A program made the position numbers and the translations under genes. Below, in pieces: positions 12,201-25,245 of a stretch of 64,000 bases of DNA (the first letter of the stretch is position 1; each line of letters begins with the position of its first letter). The stretch comes from Mastigias papua (taxonomy: Eukaryota > Cnidaria > Scyphozoa > Rhizostomeae > Mastigiidae), in NCBI GenBank assembly GCA_964019165.1, contig OZ025276.1, positions 4,277,840 to 4,341,839 of the forward strand, given 5' to 3'. Below the pieces are notes generated by a model. The model saw only the letters and a program-made list of their open reading frames with translations, was not told where the DNA came from and ran no database searches.

Positions 12201-12491
12201 TGATTACTTTGCGAGGAGGTCAATTAATGAAAGGACTATCAAAAATCTACAATCTTATATCTGCGTTTTTATCTAATCTACAAGGTTTTCAGAAACTATG
12301 CAAGGAGAATTGCCCACCTGGAAAGGATGGATCGAGTCTTCCAGCAATATTCACTAATGCTTCAAATTTTTTCCTGGTTGAATTGATAGTGTTATACAAT
12401 AACAAAACGATTCACGTTACTTACTCTCAATATCCAAAGCAAATCACTTTCACAAGGATCAACAATGATAGCACAGCATTCATATTCTAAA
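12201..12491. other. Unassigned sequence between LINE remnant and MITE
   Basis: It could be further 5' LINE sequence on the minus strand, but I cannot recognise it. Confidence 0.4.
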
Positions 12492-13251
12492 GGGGTCATT
12501 CAATTAGTACGTACGCTCTACATTGGCTAAAATTTGACCCCCCCTCCCCCCTCGTACGCACACGTACGCTTGATACTCATCCCCCCTTTTGCGTACGTAC
12601 TCTTGGTTGTCGATCCCCCCCCCATCTCTAAAAAAGGTTTCTAGGCATCTGAAACCACGGAGAAAGACTTTTCAAGCTTTCATGAGACATTAAAATGATC
12701 ACTTCAAATGTATTTCATGAAAAATCTATAATACTGTTCAAACAAATGGCCACTTAGGGTATAATATGGCGCCACAATGGCCTGGTAGGTTGACGGAACC
12801 CGAGAGGGCTAGGTAATAGGGGGCTTTCAAATATACATAACTCATCGCATGTTTCCTATCTGGCACGCTAGAAAACGGCGAAAAACTGGGTATTCAGCCT
12901 TGTAAATGCCACTAGTAAATGCCGCTATTATAATGGGAAAAATATCGCTAGGTTTCAGTCTATTCAAAATTCCTAGGGGCCACATTGTCGGATTCGGCCT
13001 GCGGGCTGTATGTTTGACACCCCTGTACTAGAAGTAATTTCAACTGAATACGTACGTCACTAATTAATTGTTTGTGAAGGGTCCTTTGCAAATGGAAATA
13101 TTGCAGGATGTATGCAAAAAGCTGATAATTTTTTGCTTTGCGTACGTACTTCATGTGTCAACCCCCCCTCCCCCCTTGTACGCATTCGTACGCATTTGCT
13201 TGACCCTCCCTCCCCCCCCCCTTCGTGCATACGTACTAAATGAATGACCCC
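12492..13251. mobile_element. 760-bp MITE with terminal inverted repeats
   Basis: The left end GGGGTCATTCAATTAGTACG (12492) is matched, inverted, at the right end ...GTACTAAATGAATGACCCC (to 13251). Subterminal C-tracts alternate with CGTACGC and GTACGCA motifs at both ends, a typical subterminal array. AAA flanks both sides (12489-12491 and 13252-13254), a possible 3-bp target duplication. The interior has no transposase, so it is non-autonomous. The superfamily is undetermined. Confidence 0.85.
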
Positions 13252-13859
13252 AAAGGTATAGATGGAGAAATGGGAGGAGTTGTAAAAATCTCAAGATGTG
13301 CTTCTAGGGTGCACGTTTCACTTTGGATTGAAATATCACACCACAAATTCATCAAATTATTGTCAATATTTCTGGAAATACCTGCTGTATTGTCACACCT
13401 ACTTTAATTTAATGAGCTTGTGGATAACAAAGTTTCATTGATATGAGGAATGTTTAAGGAGCTATATCTCCATACTACAGTCGTTTCTTCAACGCATACT
13501 ATGGTATCTGGTCATAAAGTCAAGAAGAGTACCAGTCAGGTTGTTAATGAAGTGGAAATTGAGATATAAGCTCTATTTATCTAAGTCGTTGCCTAATTTA
13601 TTACCATGCACAATAACTTTCATACAAGTTCCCAATACTCCAGCTTCACCAGTTCATTCACATGAAATCTTTTTCTATCAATACCATCTGAATCAGTCCT
13701 TCTGATTATACTTAAAAGTAAAGCATGTTCTATTTCAATGTTATTTCAGTAGCAAGACCGACCATTTTGTTTGCTTCTTCCTCTAGGAGCGTTAGAGCCC
13801 AAGTCACTTCGGCACAAAAACAATGTTTCAAAATGTACTAGCATCGCGAACCCATAGAT
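13252..13859. other. No recognisable feature
   Basis: No coding potential or repeat that I can support. Confidence 0.45.
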
Positions 13860-15440
13860 GCCGAAGCATAAATGTAAAGATTCAAAGTTTTATAGTATCG
13901 AGTAGAAAGAAGCGTAACACCCTACTCTTTACACATGAAAGAGATGCTTAAAATTTGGGGGTATTAAGCCAAAACTTAGATAAACTCTACACTCTTAGGA
14001 TAAAAGAAGGGTCTCACAATTTGCTAATGATGAGCTAAAAGTAAAGATAATCCCTTACACTGTATGTAAGGGAGAGAGGTTTGAAACTATGATAGATATC
14101 TGTTGAGCGGTGTGTTTTGACATCAGTTATTAATGTTGCTCTGTTCATGTAAGCAATTACTTCATAAGTTTGATTGAATTATCTAGCACTATACTTCAGC
14201 CTCTTTTGAAGAAGAGGAAATTGCTACTTACCATGGCTTCACAGCTTACATACAAACATACATACATATATACATGCTTTATTTGGTGTAGCAGATCAGT
14301 AGGGGGCAGCTTATAGCTGATGTGGACCTATTGTGATAATTCAACAAAGCAATTTTAAGTAAATAAATAAGCTAAAATCAACTAAAATTTGCATTGACCT
14401 AAGATTATCCTATAATTTCAGTACAATGGCTTCTGACCAACTGACACTGTGGTCTGGTTTCTGGGAAATATTAGTTCCACTACCTGAGATTTACTGCCAG
14501 CAGATTCATTGCACCGAAATTTAATATGAACCCTAAATAATGTATTGCTAGTCAATACCTAAAGTGTTACTAAAGGCAGTTATAGTTGCCTAGGTCCTTA
14601 TTGTGTATGAAAATATAATTATTAAATGAAATTGGTTCGACTACTGTAGATGAAAAACCCAGCTGGTCTTTGACTTTCTCATAGTTCTGTATTCTCTTTA
14701 ATGTTTCTGGTAAGCAGTTCCACATTATTGCTGATCTATGCCTGAATGCTGTCCTGCAAATTCTGTATTTGGCCTAATAACTCTCATTTTTGTATTGTCC
14801 CTCATATTACGAGTACCATTATTGCTTGACGATGTTTATCAAACTATCAATATACCCCTACACTTTAAGCATGAGAGAAAGGTTTTAACATTTTGCTATG
14901 TCGAACTAAAACTTAAGATAAGAGCTTCCACCTCAAGCAAAGAAGAGAGGCTTCAAACTTTGATGACATGCAGCCAACATGCCAGGTAAACCCTAACTTT
15001 GTAACCTGAAAACAGAGGCTTCAAACTCTGATGATACTAAGAAAAATAGGAAAATAAACCCCTAAGTATTAAGAATATACGAGGTTTCAAAGGTTTATAA
15101 CACTGAACCAAATAGTACGGTTAATCTTTCACTCACACCAACAAAAGCACGGCGTTTGAGATTTGATCATCTTGAGCCAACGTTACGGTTAGCAACTGAG
15201 AATTCAGGGGTATAAGTGAGGCCTCAAAGCTTGATAGTAATAGGCCAAAAAGATAGATAAATCATGCATCTCAGCATGAAAACAGAGTTTCAAAGTAGAG
15301 CTAAGTAGCACGGGTAGCGCCTACCATTATAAGCAGAAAAGAAGCCTAAAACCCAGAAGAGATAGATCAGTTAATTAAAGTGAATTTCCTACATGTTAAA
15401 GATACAAGGATAGTTTGAAAATTAAAGCATTAGCAAGTGA
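13860..15440. repeat. Degenerate satellite, monomer about 69 bp, two clusters
   Basis: A unit of the form GAGGCTTCAAACTTTGATGA..AGCCAAAA..TAAACCCT..ACTTTAAGCATGAAA recurs. Anchors 'gaggcttcaaac' or a near match lie at about 14947, 15017, 15082, 15150, 15219 and 15288, spaced 65-70 bp. A smaller cluster lies at 13860-14110. Between them (14120-14830) is unassigned sequence with a CATA-rich stretch near 14250. Monomers are strongly diverged. Confidence 0.65.
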
Positions 15441-15589
15441 AAACTGCGTAGAGGGGCTATGGAATCTAACCACTGTTCATTGCTGGATAGGCTTCAGAAG
15501 TACTTTACATCAAAGCGTTGGAATATGGTTCAATGGTCCGTGATGAATGATTAACTATTCCTTGGCATGCTTTTCTGACCATTAGACAC

Positions 15590-16130
15590 CGTCATAGCAA
15601 GTACTGAGTTTCAAGAGACAAAGATATCATGAGCTGTAATAGTTGGTGCATCAAGAAAAAAAGTAAATGCAGCAATCGTCACCTCGTTACAATTTTGAAG
15701 AAGATTCCTGTAATTCAGACTTGTCCCTAGATTACAACTGTCTCATGTTCTTAATACGATACGTAGAAGCTTTACTTCTGCAAAGAGAAACTTACTATGA
15801 ACTAAAATAAATTGTGAATTCTTTTGTTCATGAATATCGCTAGGATAGATACAAATATCGGAAAGCAGTAACAATAGCTGCTTCAGGAAAATAGAACAAT
15901 GCAGCACTTGTCACCCATTCAAAATAAGGGGGGAAGGTCAAATCAATGAGAAGTGTCCCTAAAGTCAAATTTCTTTGTCATTTTAATACTTGCATTAGAG
16001 GCTTCAGTTTTGCAAAATGATATCTATTATCATGTAAAAGAACTTATTAATTTTTCTGTTTGTGAATATCGCGTAGAGCGGTACAAATATCTCAAATCTG
16101 TGACATTTGCTGAAGCCCCGTAGCTCTACC
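15590..16130. repeat. Degenerate tandem repeat, about 225-230 bp, about 2.5 copies
   Basis: The block 'gttcatgaatatcgctaggatagatacaaatatc..gctgcttcag' at 15827 recurs at 16058 as 'gtttgtgaatatcgcgtagagcggtacaaatatc..gctgaagc', and a more decayed copy begins near 15615. The intervening stretches (Tyr-codon-like 'aaacttactatgaact' / 'aagaacttattaat') also correspond. Confidence 0.6.
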
Positions 16131-16139
16131 TATACCAAG

Positions 16140-16690
16140 AAAAACTTTCATAAAAGGCAAACCAATCGCTAAATAAACGTGAAACTAACAAATTATATTC
16201 TATGTTAATGTGCTTTTCAGATGGTATATCACATTGTATGATTTCATTTGTCTTTCTTCATTTATTTGCAAGTGATTGAAAAGGGTGAGAAAAGTTGAAC
16301 CAAGAAAATTTTCAAAACTTTTTTGGCTCTTACACTTTAAAGTAGCAAGAACATTTCAATGGCGCAACAGTCCTGATTTCTGATGACTGGGATAAGGAAA
16401 GGTACTCTGAAAAAGTGTAATATTGACTGCTAAGGTACCTTCATAACCAAGGAGAGATGACTAATTCTTGTTAAATTTCTTATCACAATGAGTGTAACAT
16501 TTGCTGCATATACAGGATACTTTGGCTTACAGTACCCGTATAGGAAGAGAGGCAATCCTATGCTGTTTGCCACAAAGTGCTGTTGCTTTATAGAGTACTA
16601 CTTACGTTTTGTTTGGAGAAAAGAGGTGCTACTATTTAAAGTATATGCAAATAACCAGTTTTGCAGCAAATGGTACAAATTTTAAATATC

Positions 16691-16691
<1 letters not shown>
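16140..16691. other. No recognisable feature
   Basis: Nothing supportable. It ends in an AT-rich stretch leading into an (AG)n tract. Confidence 0.45.
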
Positions 16692-16774
<83 letters not shown>

Positions 16775-16995
16775 AATATTTGAGGGTACATTTGCAACAC
16801 GAAATAGGGGACATATGCAACATTTCTGGGACATTTGCAACCATAGGGGACATTTGCAACACTAAATAGGGGCCATCTGCAACACTGCTGTGACATTTGC
16901 AACACTGCATAGGGGACATTTGCAACACTCGTGGGACATCTGCAACAGTTCGGGAACATTTGCAACACTTATGGCACAACTGCAACAACAGCGGG
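16692..16995. repeat. (AG)n tract plus ACATTTGCAAC minisatellite
   Basis: About 41 AG units (16692-16773) are followed at once by CAATATTTGAGG and then by about ten irregular repeats of a 20-28-bp unit with the core GGGACATTTGCAACAC (to about 16995). The same composite, in the same orientation, recurs at 63844-64000, so this is a dispersed module rather than a chance neighbour pair. Open frames across it (Glu-Arg or Ser-Leu runs) are artefacts of the repeat. Confidence 0.9.
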
Positions 16996-19900
16996 AAAAT
17001 GCTACTCATGCCGCTACCCTCGATCACAGCTTTGGCAGTGCCTTCTACAACAAGTGAGTTCCGTGCCGAAACTGTTTATTTTTGTTATATATTCTGTTGG
17101 TAAGGATGAAGAACTCTACATAATGCTACATGAGCAACTATTGTGCATTGAAAGCGGTTAAAGGGCGCTATTATAGTCTATTCTTCGGCATCGGATTATT
17201 GGCCTAAGTGTAGTGAAATGATAAAGATTCGAAAAACATTTTGTTTTTAATGGATCAGGTGAAGATATAGACCCAATATGCGAAGAAGGCTGACATTGAA
17301 TAATAATTGATAGTTGCCTTAACTGGAAAAGTAATTATATTTCTATTTAGGGAAGATTTCCTGTACAGACGGCTTCGAAATTTGTTCAAATAAATCGTAG
17401 AGCCCAGCACCAACTACTAGTTCTATGTGTAGGCTCTTCTGCTACGAAAAGTTGTAAGGATATTCCAATAGGTTTAGTGTAAAACTGTTAGGGAAATAGC
17501 AAATGGATCCTTTGTAAGGGGTAAAACAAAGTAGCATATGAATGTACACATCAAATGATGTATAATGTGTGGGGTAGCCCCTCTATTTCATCAAGAGGTA
17601 TGTACCTGCATTAGTCCCCCTAGACTTGATTGACCCTCTCGTCAGGATTTGATCACTGCATGGTTTATGAATCTCTTGCTCCTCAGCATCTATGTGGTTT
17701 TGTATGAGGTCTTCTAGATGTCACAGAAGAATGTTTAAAAACTCTGAAACATACTCATATTATGCCTGAATGTACTACATTTTTGCAGGGCAATTCTCAA
17801 TGTTGTTTTTAATGTTGTAACTCCAAACATGGGACCTGTTTCACAATCCCATTTGCCAAGAGAACACATGCTATGTGGGCATGGACTGTTTGCCATTGTG
17901 TTAGTAAATATTGTATGGTGAAGGTTTCTATAATATTGAATGATCAGATGATAATAGGATGAATTCATCTTATCAGTATCATACAAAGGCAAATTTGCAG
18001 CCAAAGAGCACAAGGTCTAAGCAAACAGTTTTCAACCATGACATTGTCCATGGAGATTTGTGCTAAATTCATGTAACAGGCTCTGTATAGACAATGCTAT
18101 GGTTGAATTTATCCTTCCATTGAAATTAAATTTTAATTTTTAGGCATTCAAGTCTGAGTATCATAAGACTATCAGTACAGTTTTGATTCCTTTAGATAAT
18201 TTCCTATTGTAATAAAGTTAGCACTATTTGTGCATTTTGCTCAGTCTACTCTAAGATCCTCTATTGATTTTGTTTTGTATTGTTTCAGTGCAGTTATTCT
18301 GCATGCTGAATTTTTTTCATCTTATTAAAATGCATTATATGTTGAATTGATAGTACCAGAATCACTACAAGTTATCCCAATATGATGACCATCTCCATAT
18401 AAGCCTAGGTATCAATTCCTTTGAAACAAATTTTGTCATCTAAACAGAAACAGGACCATCATTCAACCAAACTAACACTAATTAAAATTGAATGAAAATG
18501 AATGCACAATAAGCAATGAGCTGAGTACAAGTTTCATACTGCTGTAAAATACATTTCTTTAGTTGAAACAGAGCATGACTAAAATCAGAAGTGTATACTA
18601 CACTAGCAATCCTTGTTTAACTCTAAGAAAGCAATAAGAAACATTCTAAGGTTATAATGACTGCTGGACTTATAAAGTAAGGAAAATGTTAAACACCCTG
18701 TGAAAAGTAATGCAAGATTGCAACCTGGTTTGTTAGTAAATGGAATGTGATCTAATACCACAATGCACCCTACACTTGTAGAAAAGATTGTCTATTTCTG
18801 GCACAGTAGGCGCAGAGGTGGGAGCAGGCAAAAAATGATGTGTTACTTTAGGTTTTTCATTATATCACTAACAGCAGGTTAAATTTCTGAGAAAACAAAG
18901 GACATAAAGTTTTTATCATAATTTTGAGTAATTTTTTGATATTTTGACAGTGTAGAAAGCAATTTGCATGCTGCAACCTTGATTAGTGTGTGCTTTTCAT
19001 AAGCAGAATTGTGTCAACTTTAGGAGAGCACTCCCCAATGCCAATAACTCTGTATTTGCAGTCTCTTTACATGCTTTATGGGCTTGTCACTACTGAAAAT
19101 CAACTTATCAGTTCAAAAAAAATCATTAAAATGTCAATAGTTTTAGAATAATTAGTTTTTGCCTTCATTTTCCTGAGTAAACAACAGGCAAGAAATGCCT
19201 TTTTATGAAAATTAATTTATTACAACATCAACAACAATTAACTATACTTAATCACAATACTACATTCAATAATTATAAGAAAGAAACAATATAATAGATA
19301 TAATTCATAGTCTAATGTAAGATATTATTAAGATAGCTGAATTTCAGGGTAGCTGAATTTAAGGAGGAGCTCTCTAAGTAGGTTAACTAACAATTAGCAA
19401 ACATCATTGATTGATTTGGGCCTAGCTTCGAAACTTCATAGATTGGCTAGGACCTTCTGGGTGGGTTCACACATTCTAGAATGAAGTAGCTTTTGTCACA
19501 AAACAGTATTCCATAGCACTATTTATCCTTTTTATTTTGTATGTTTGACCTTGACTGACTTAATACCCCTATTTCAACAAATTGGTGTTCTGGGCCGACA
19601 GTGCCTGGTCTGGTAGATTACCTATGACTAGAGCCATATACATTGATTATCATCCAATGCAGCGGTTGTATTTGTTACAAGTTTGGATTATGTTTCTGGT
19701 TATATGATCACCAATCAAACATTTTTAGAACTAATGAGATATCTTTGGGTTGTTCTATATCCAGCAAAATAGAAACCTCCATTAGCACTTCCTAAAACTT
19801 TTTCTTATTGCAGACTCTCAACACATACCACCTTTCCTTTTTATTTAACATTTGACTTATCAACAGAGAAAATCTTCTAAAGACTAAAAAACTACCTCAG

Positions 19901-20430
19901 TGTATAATACACTCTATAAGCAGCACATATTTTATTTATTATGGTGCTATATTGGACAACTGAGATCAGCAGAAAATCCAGCAATATCCCATTGCTGATT
20001 ATATAGCCAATTAGTAAATTACGTACAAGTTCTTACGTGACTGCAATGTATTAATAGCTGTTAATCCTCGTATTCATTTGCTTTATTCTAAGGCTAACAT
20101 TAATAGATATACCTGTCTGTTTTCTTATGTTAGGATTCTTAATGTTTGATTGACTAAGTTCCTATCAATTGCCTTTTGTTCAAGGGTTATTTAGAGGTAA
20201 AAGTCACTTGACATTTTAAGTGCCCCATTCAGACTATAATTGGAGAGAACACCACATCTTATATCAGTCCAGGACAATCCTACAAATTTAATACAGATCC
20301 AAGTCAATCTATTGTACAATATCTGCAAAGATGTAGCAATAGCAGGGCAGTATCTTTTAGAGGCTTCCCCTGCTCATCTTTCTCTTTACTAGAGAATTCA
20401 CTAATAATTCTAAGGGGCCCTTCACACTAA
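16996..20430. other. Long stretch without a recognised gene
   Basis: About 3.4 kb of AT-rich sequence. I see no domain-bearing frame, no clear exon pair and no clear repeat family. Short open frames lack codon structure. Confidence 0.45.
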
Positions 20431-21018
20431 GCGCCTGATTACTTAAGGCGGGTTGACCCGCTTCTAACCCACTTGCAGCTCGGTAACAGAGAATCAGCCA
20501 GCTCGGCATTATGGTAAATCCATATGGATATTATGTTTCAGATTACATGAGGCGAGTCAACCCGGCAAAGCGGGTAGGCTCGTTTTTCCAACCTGGATTG
20601 GCACGGCTTGACAAATATTTCACAGTAATACATGCACACTAACACCAAACCACCGTCGAATTATAAACTTGAGGGATGAAACGTTCATGTGACTCCTTTA
20701 TTTAGTTCTTCCATTCCTTATACAAAGTAGATTGTCTTTCCCGGATGTTTCTTCTTCTACAATTTTTCACTGTAATGATGAGTTTGCTGGTATAGCTACG
20801 TGTATTGAAATAAGTATAATCGGCTGCGTTCTATGAAGCATGTGTATAGCGTTCATGTTTGCCATTTGTAAATCGTTTGCTATTTTGCTTTGCCAACCCG
20901 GTATTGATCCGGGACCATCCCGGGCTGACTTTTTATCATATAAACGGATAAAATTCACATGAGGCAACCCACTTTGGCGGAACAGTAACGGGTCAACCCG
21001 CATCATATAATCAGGCTC
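20431..21018. mobile_element. About 590-bp MITE with imperfect terminal inverted repeats
   Basis: The left end GCGCCTGATTACTTAAGGCG-GGTTGACCCG matches the inverted right end (GAGCCTGATTATATGATGCG-GGTTGACCCG). The interior is rich in short palindromes built from AACCCGG / CGGGTT. There is no coding capacity. The exact edge is uncertain by about 10 bp: the sequence GGGCCCTTCACAC just outside the left end may belong to it. Confidence 0.7.
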
Positions 21019-21199
21019 AAAGAGCGAATAAGCGAAGTGAAGCAACTAGATACCTGAGAAGTAGTTGATCGCTCCTGTTCGCTGTCCCTCTTATGTGATT
21101 TTTCTATTGTTTCATCTAAGATCCAATATATTTCAGTGAGATATTCCACATGCATTGCAAATGCTTTGAGCTCCGGAGATTATTTATTGTTGTTTCGTT

Positions 21200-21658
21200 G
21201 ACAGATTCTTTGGTATTCATGACTTAGAAATAAGTATGAATCTATACATTTTAATACGATTTTCTTCATGTATTCTAGATGCACAGTGCCCCCAAGATTA
21301 TTTGTACAAAAATGGGTGTTTGCTGTGCATGCCTGCTAATTCCATGTTATATATGGCTTGCAAATGAGAAAGACCATGTAGAATATTCTGCACATATCAT
21401 GGATGTAAGGGGTACCATAGATTACAGGTAAGTTTATCTTATCCTTCAAAACTAAACCTAGGTAGCCCCTGGCTAAGGAATTGCTAAGATTCTGTGTCAT
21501 TTAGAGCGGCATTCTACTTGTGCTTTAGATGCCTATAATTCCATAGACCATGCTTACACACATTGCTGTTTCCTAAATGAGATCACTGAAATATCTATGC
21601 CATTAAAGGCTAAAAAGTAGGCAGAAATCTGAATCATTTAGCGCGGCACTTTGCCAGA
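21200..21658. repeat. Left end of the ~136-bp satellite array (degenerate)
   Basis: Phrases such as ATTCATGACTTAGAAATAAG and 'tgaatctatacattttaatac' at 21210-21290 match the monomer seen at 28.5-31.7 kb. Similarity fades towards the RTE insertion. Part of this interval is unassigned. Confidence 0.5.
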
Positions 21659-21668
21659 ATGAAATGCA

Positions 21669-24600
21669 TGTTGTTACGTACCATCAAGTCGCTGTCGACT
21701 TTTGGCGATTCTCTGAACAAACATTCTCCAATCTACGCTCTTCATAGCTGTTTCTTTTAATTCATATAATGTTATCCAAGTTATGTCTTTTAATGTGTCG
21801 AGCTATTGTGTTCTTTGCCTGTCACATCTTCTTGTCCCTGTACTTTCCCTAGCATGGCATCTCTCTCTATTCCGCTAGCTCGCATAGTATGCCCAAAGAA
21901 GGTCAGAGCTCGTTTGTTAATCGTGCCTTCTTGAGAAGTTTCTGGCCTTATTTCATCTAAAATAGACATATTGGTTCTTCTGTCCACCCAAGATATTCTC
22001 AGCAATCTGCGCCAGCACCATAATTCAAAAGCATCAATTTTCCTTCTCTCGCTTTTCCTAATGGTCCAGCTCTCACAATCATACATCACTATAGGAAAAA
22101 CTAATGCTTTCACTAGCCGCACCTTCGTGAGTAATGATACCACTGTCTTTCATGACTTTATGTAGGCCAGTCATTGCTGCTTTCCCATGGAAACCCTCCA
22201 AGCAATCTCTGATGTGGAACCTCCATCCCTGTCAATTTTTGCACCTAGGAAGGTAAAACTGTCTACTACTTCAAATGTTTCGTCCGCAGCGGTAAATTCC
22301 TCCAATTCAGCTAACGTGACCATTACCTTCGTCTTCTTTGCGTTCAGTCGAAGATCAGATTTCTCACTTTCCTGTTTTACCCTATTTAACATCATTTTGA
22401 GACCTTCTTCTGTTTCAGCTAGTACCGTGGTGTCATCTGCGTACCGAAGATTAGTGATATTTCGGCCACCTACCCTAACTCCCTGTTCTAGCTCATCAAG
22501 GCCAGCCCTTCCTAATAATACTGTCACTGTTCGGATTGAATAAATAAGGTGATAATATACCGCCTTGTCTTACTCCTTTGCGGTCTTAAACAATTCTGTA
22601 TTTCCGAAGATGGTTCATACAGTTGCCTCTTGATCATCATACAACCCGCGTAGCAAAACTATCATATGCTCTGGAATGCCCATTTCCCTTAAGCAATTCA
22701 GAAGGGCCTGGTGGTCTGCGTAATCAAATGCTTTACTATAGTCAATGAAACACATGTAAACTTTCCTTTGATATTCTCTGGTTGCTTCCATTAATTTCCT
22801 CAAATTTGATATCTGATCTCATGTTACTCTGTTTTTACTGAATCCACTCTGTTCGTCAGGTACTCCACGCTCTAAGTATTGTCATAGACGTTTTTGTATT
22901 ACTTTTAGTAATATTTTGCTAGCATGCACAATGAGAGAAATAATTCTGTTGTTTTCATATTCACGTGAATCCCCTTTTTTGGTATTGGAATATATATTGA
23001 TTGCTTCCATTGTCTTGGCCATTTAGTAGTGTCCTATTGTATCACGCCTATATAGATCCTCCGTGTGTTCCTTCCACCTTGCTTTAACTGCATCTCCTTC
23101 GCTCAAATCTTTGCCCTGCTTGTTCTTAACTATTCCTATCCTAGGTTTAAATGTGCCTGTTATGTCTCTAATTGTCTTAAAAAGGTTCCTTGTTTTCCCT
23201 TTGCTACTACTCTCTTCTATCATATTGCATTGATCATTGTAAAATGTTTCCTTATCTCTTCTAGCTTCTCGTTGAAATGATGCCTTTAGTTCTTTGATTC
23301 TATCATGGTTACCCTCTCCCTTTGCTATCCTTCGCTTCTCGGCTATATTCATGGTCTCTTTTGACAGCCATTTTGCTCTCTTTAAGCGCTTACGCTTTAT
23401 CAGACGTTTATTAGCTGCCTCCTTAACTATATTTGTAACATCTTCCCATAATTCATCTGGACATTTCTCACAATCAACTAAGCCTTCAAGTCTATTGTTT
23501 ATTTCTACTGATAAGTCTTTGGTAATATATTCCACATTAAATTGCGCTGGCACTTTAGAATGATTGACTTTCGTTTTAAGCTTTATCTGGATTTTTGAGA
23601 CCAATAGCTGATGATCAGTTCCAGAATCTGCGCCAGGCAGGGTTTTTACTACCTCTACTGTGCTCCTTCATCTTCTTCTACACAGTATATAATCTATTTG
23701 ATTTCTATACTTTCCATTTGGTGATACCCATGTATACTGTCTGCGTCTTGGTTGTTGGAAGAAAGTGTTTGTTATAAAGAAATTATTTGCGGCACAATAC
23801 TCAATCAGTCTTTCTCCTGCTAATTTGCGATTTCCAAGTCCATGTTTTCCTACAATTCCTATCTCCTCTTTGCCTCCCACTTTTGCACTAACATCCCCAA
23901 TGATAAATAATGAATCTCCATTTGACGTTGTGTCTATTACTTGTAGTCATTTATCATAAAAATCTTGAATATCCTGATCTTCTGCATGAGAAGTTGGTGA
24001 GTACACTTCTATGATTGAAAAGTTCACAGGATAGCCTTGTATTCTTAGAGGGAGAAATGATTCGATCATTAACTGGTTTGTAACCGAGAACAGTCACTAC
24101 TATATTCCTATTCAGGATTATTGCTACTCCATTTTCCTTAAACTTTTCGTTCCTTGAATAATATATTGTGTATTCGTCCGGATTGAAGAAGTCCATGCCT
24201 TCCACCTTAATTCACTAATTCCTATTATGTCTGTCCTTGGTCTTCCCATTTCTGACTTTACAACATCTAATTTCCCTTGACTCATTGTCCTCGCATTCCA
24301 TGTTTCAATTGTATGCAATTTCGAAAGCCTAGAACCCTTTTTTCTGAACCTGGTGATACTTTCAGCAACTGATCCTCCAATAGGGCTTTTCCCAGCCGCG
24401 ACATGACAGCCAGGTATACTCGAATGGTCCTGTTCTCCTTCCCCAGTAGCTCTATAGGCGCAGTCCAACCTGGGGGTCTCATTTTCTTGCACCATGAAGT
24501 GTTGTACATTTCCATTTCTAATCATTATTCAAAGAATATTCTTGGCAAAGATACAGAAGTGGGTTGCGGTGCCTTCTTCTGCACAGCCCCATCTAACTAG

Positions 24601-24826
24601 GGGATTGTCCAACTGACTAGGACTGGCGATCCCCGCCGTTGTCCCATATAGAGATCTTCCGCCGACGAAACCATCCCTTACTGCTGCTTCCCAGTAATTT
24701 CCTCGTTACCCTGATTTGGGCGGTTTGGGGTGTCTTTACATTTGCCGATGGTGTAGCCCCAGACTCGTGGTGTGCGGGAGCGCCTTAATTTCCCGTCCAG
24801 GTCTGTTAGACCTGTCCACTGTCATT
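21669..24826 (-). mobile_element. Decayed full-length RTE (BovB-like) LINE with 10-bp target duplication
   Basis: ATGAAATGCA occurs at 21659-21668 and again at 24827-24836, bracketing a ~3.16-kb element read on the minus strand. Translated blocks appear in the proper order but in shifting frames: endonuclease start (TWNARTMSQGKLDVVKSEM..IIGISELRW, about 24290-24200), endonuclease middle (NGVAIILNRN; ERLIEYCAANNFFITNTFF..NQIDYILCRRR), the linker/RT start (23.0-23.6 kb), RT (CFIDYSKAFDYADHQALL; NLRYADDTTVLAE with the catalytic YADD) and the typical C-terminus (FELWCWRRLLRISWVDRRTN, near 21.95-22.05 kb). Its 3' end carries a CGACAGCGACTTGATGG-like stretch, as in BovB-type elements. Many stops and shifts make it dead. 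It is inserted in the ~136-bp satellite. Confidence 0.88.
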
Positions 24827-24836
24827 ATGAAATGCA

Positions 24837-25234
24837 GAGAGCACCGTAAAGTCCCATTCAACTGCAGCGTTGTTTACTAGAAGAATTCACTGTTTTATTC
24901 CATGTACTTCATGGTATAGAATTAGCCAAGAATCTTCACTAGTCTGTGTCCTATTCTACATCCATTACTAACGCATAGATCCCCGTAAAGTGCATTCAAA
25001 TATCTGGTTGTTCGCTTTACTAATTCATTTTTCTATATAATCCATTTATTAGGAATAGCTGAAAATCTACGCTAGTTAGTATAGATTTTGTCTTGTCTCA
25101 AACATGTATACCATCTTGCAGAGTGCATGTGCATTGCTCGTCTTTTACTAAGTCCATTCATTCCCTGTTCCAAGTAATCATGGCTTGTAGGGACCTGCAA
25201 ATATTCCTTACTTATTGTCAAATTCTATAGCCGT
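24837..25234. repeat. ~136-bp satellite segment between the two RTE insertions
   Basis: Monomer phrases (AGAATTCACTG..CCATGTACTTCATGG; TAGCCAAGAATC; GCATAGATCCCCGTAAAGTGCA; ACTAAGTCCATTCATTCC..AATCATGGCTTGTAGG) mark about three degenerate units. This is the surviving array between two later LINE insertions. Confidence 0.7.
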
Positions 25235-25245
25235 CTCTCATGCGT

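Noticed and set aside
16609..17027. Open frames with long Glu-Arg or Ser-Leu runs
   Set aside because: These are translations of the (AG)n tract and the minisatellite.
24403..24600. Open frame on the plus strand over the RTE leader
   Set aside because: It is antisense to the RTE endonuclease start and shows no domain.
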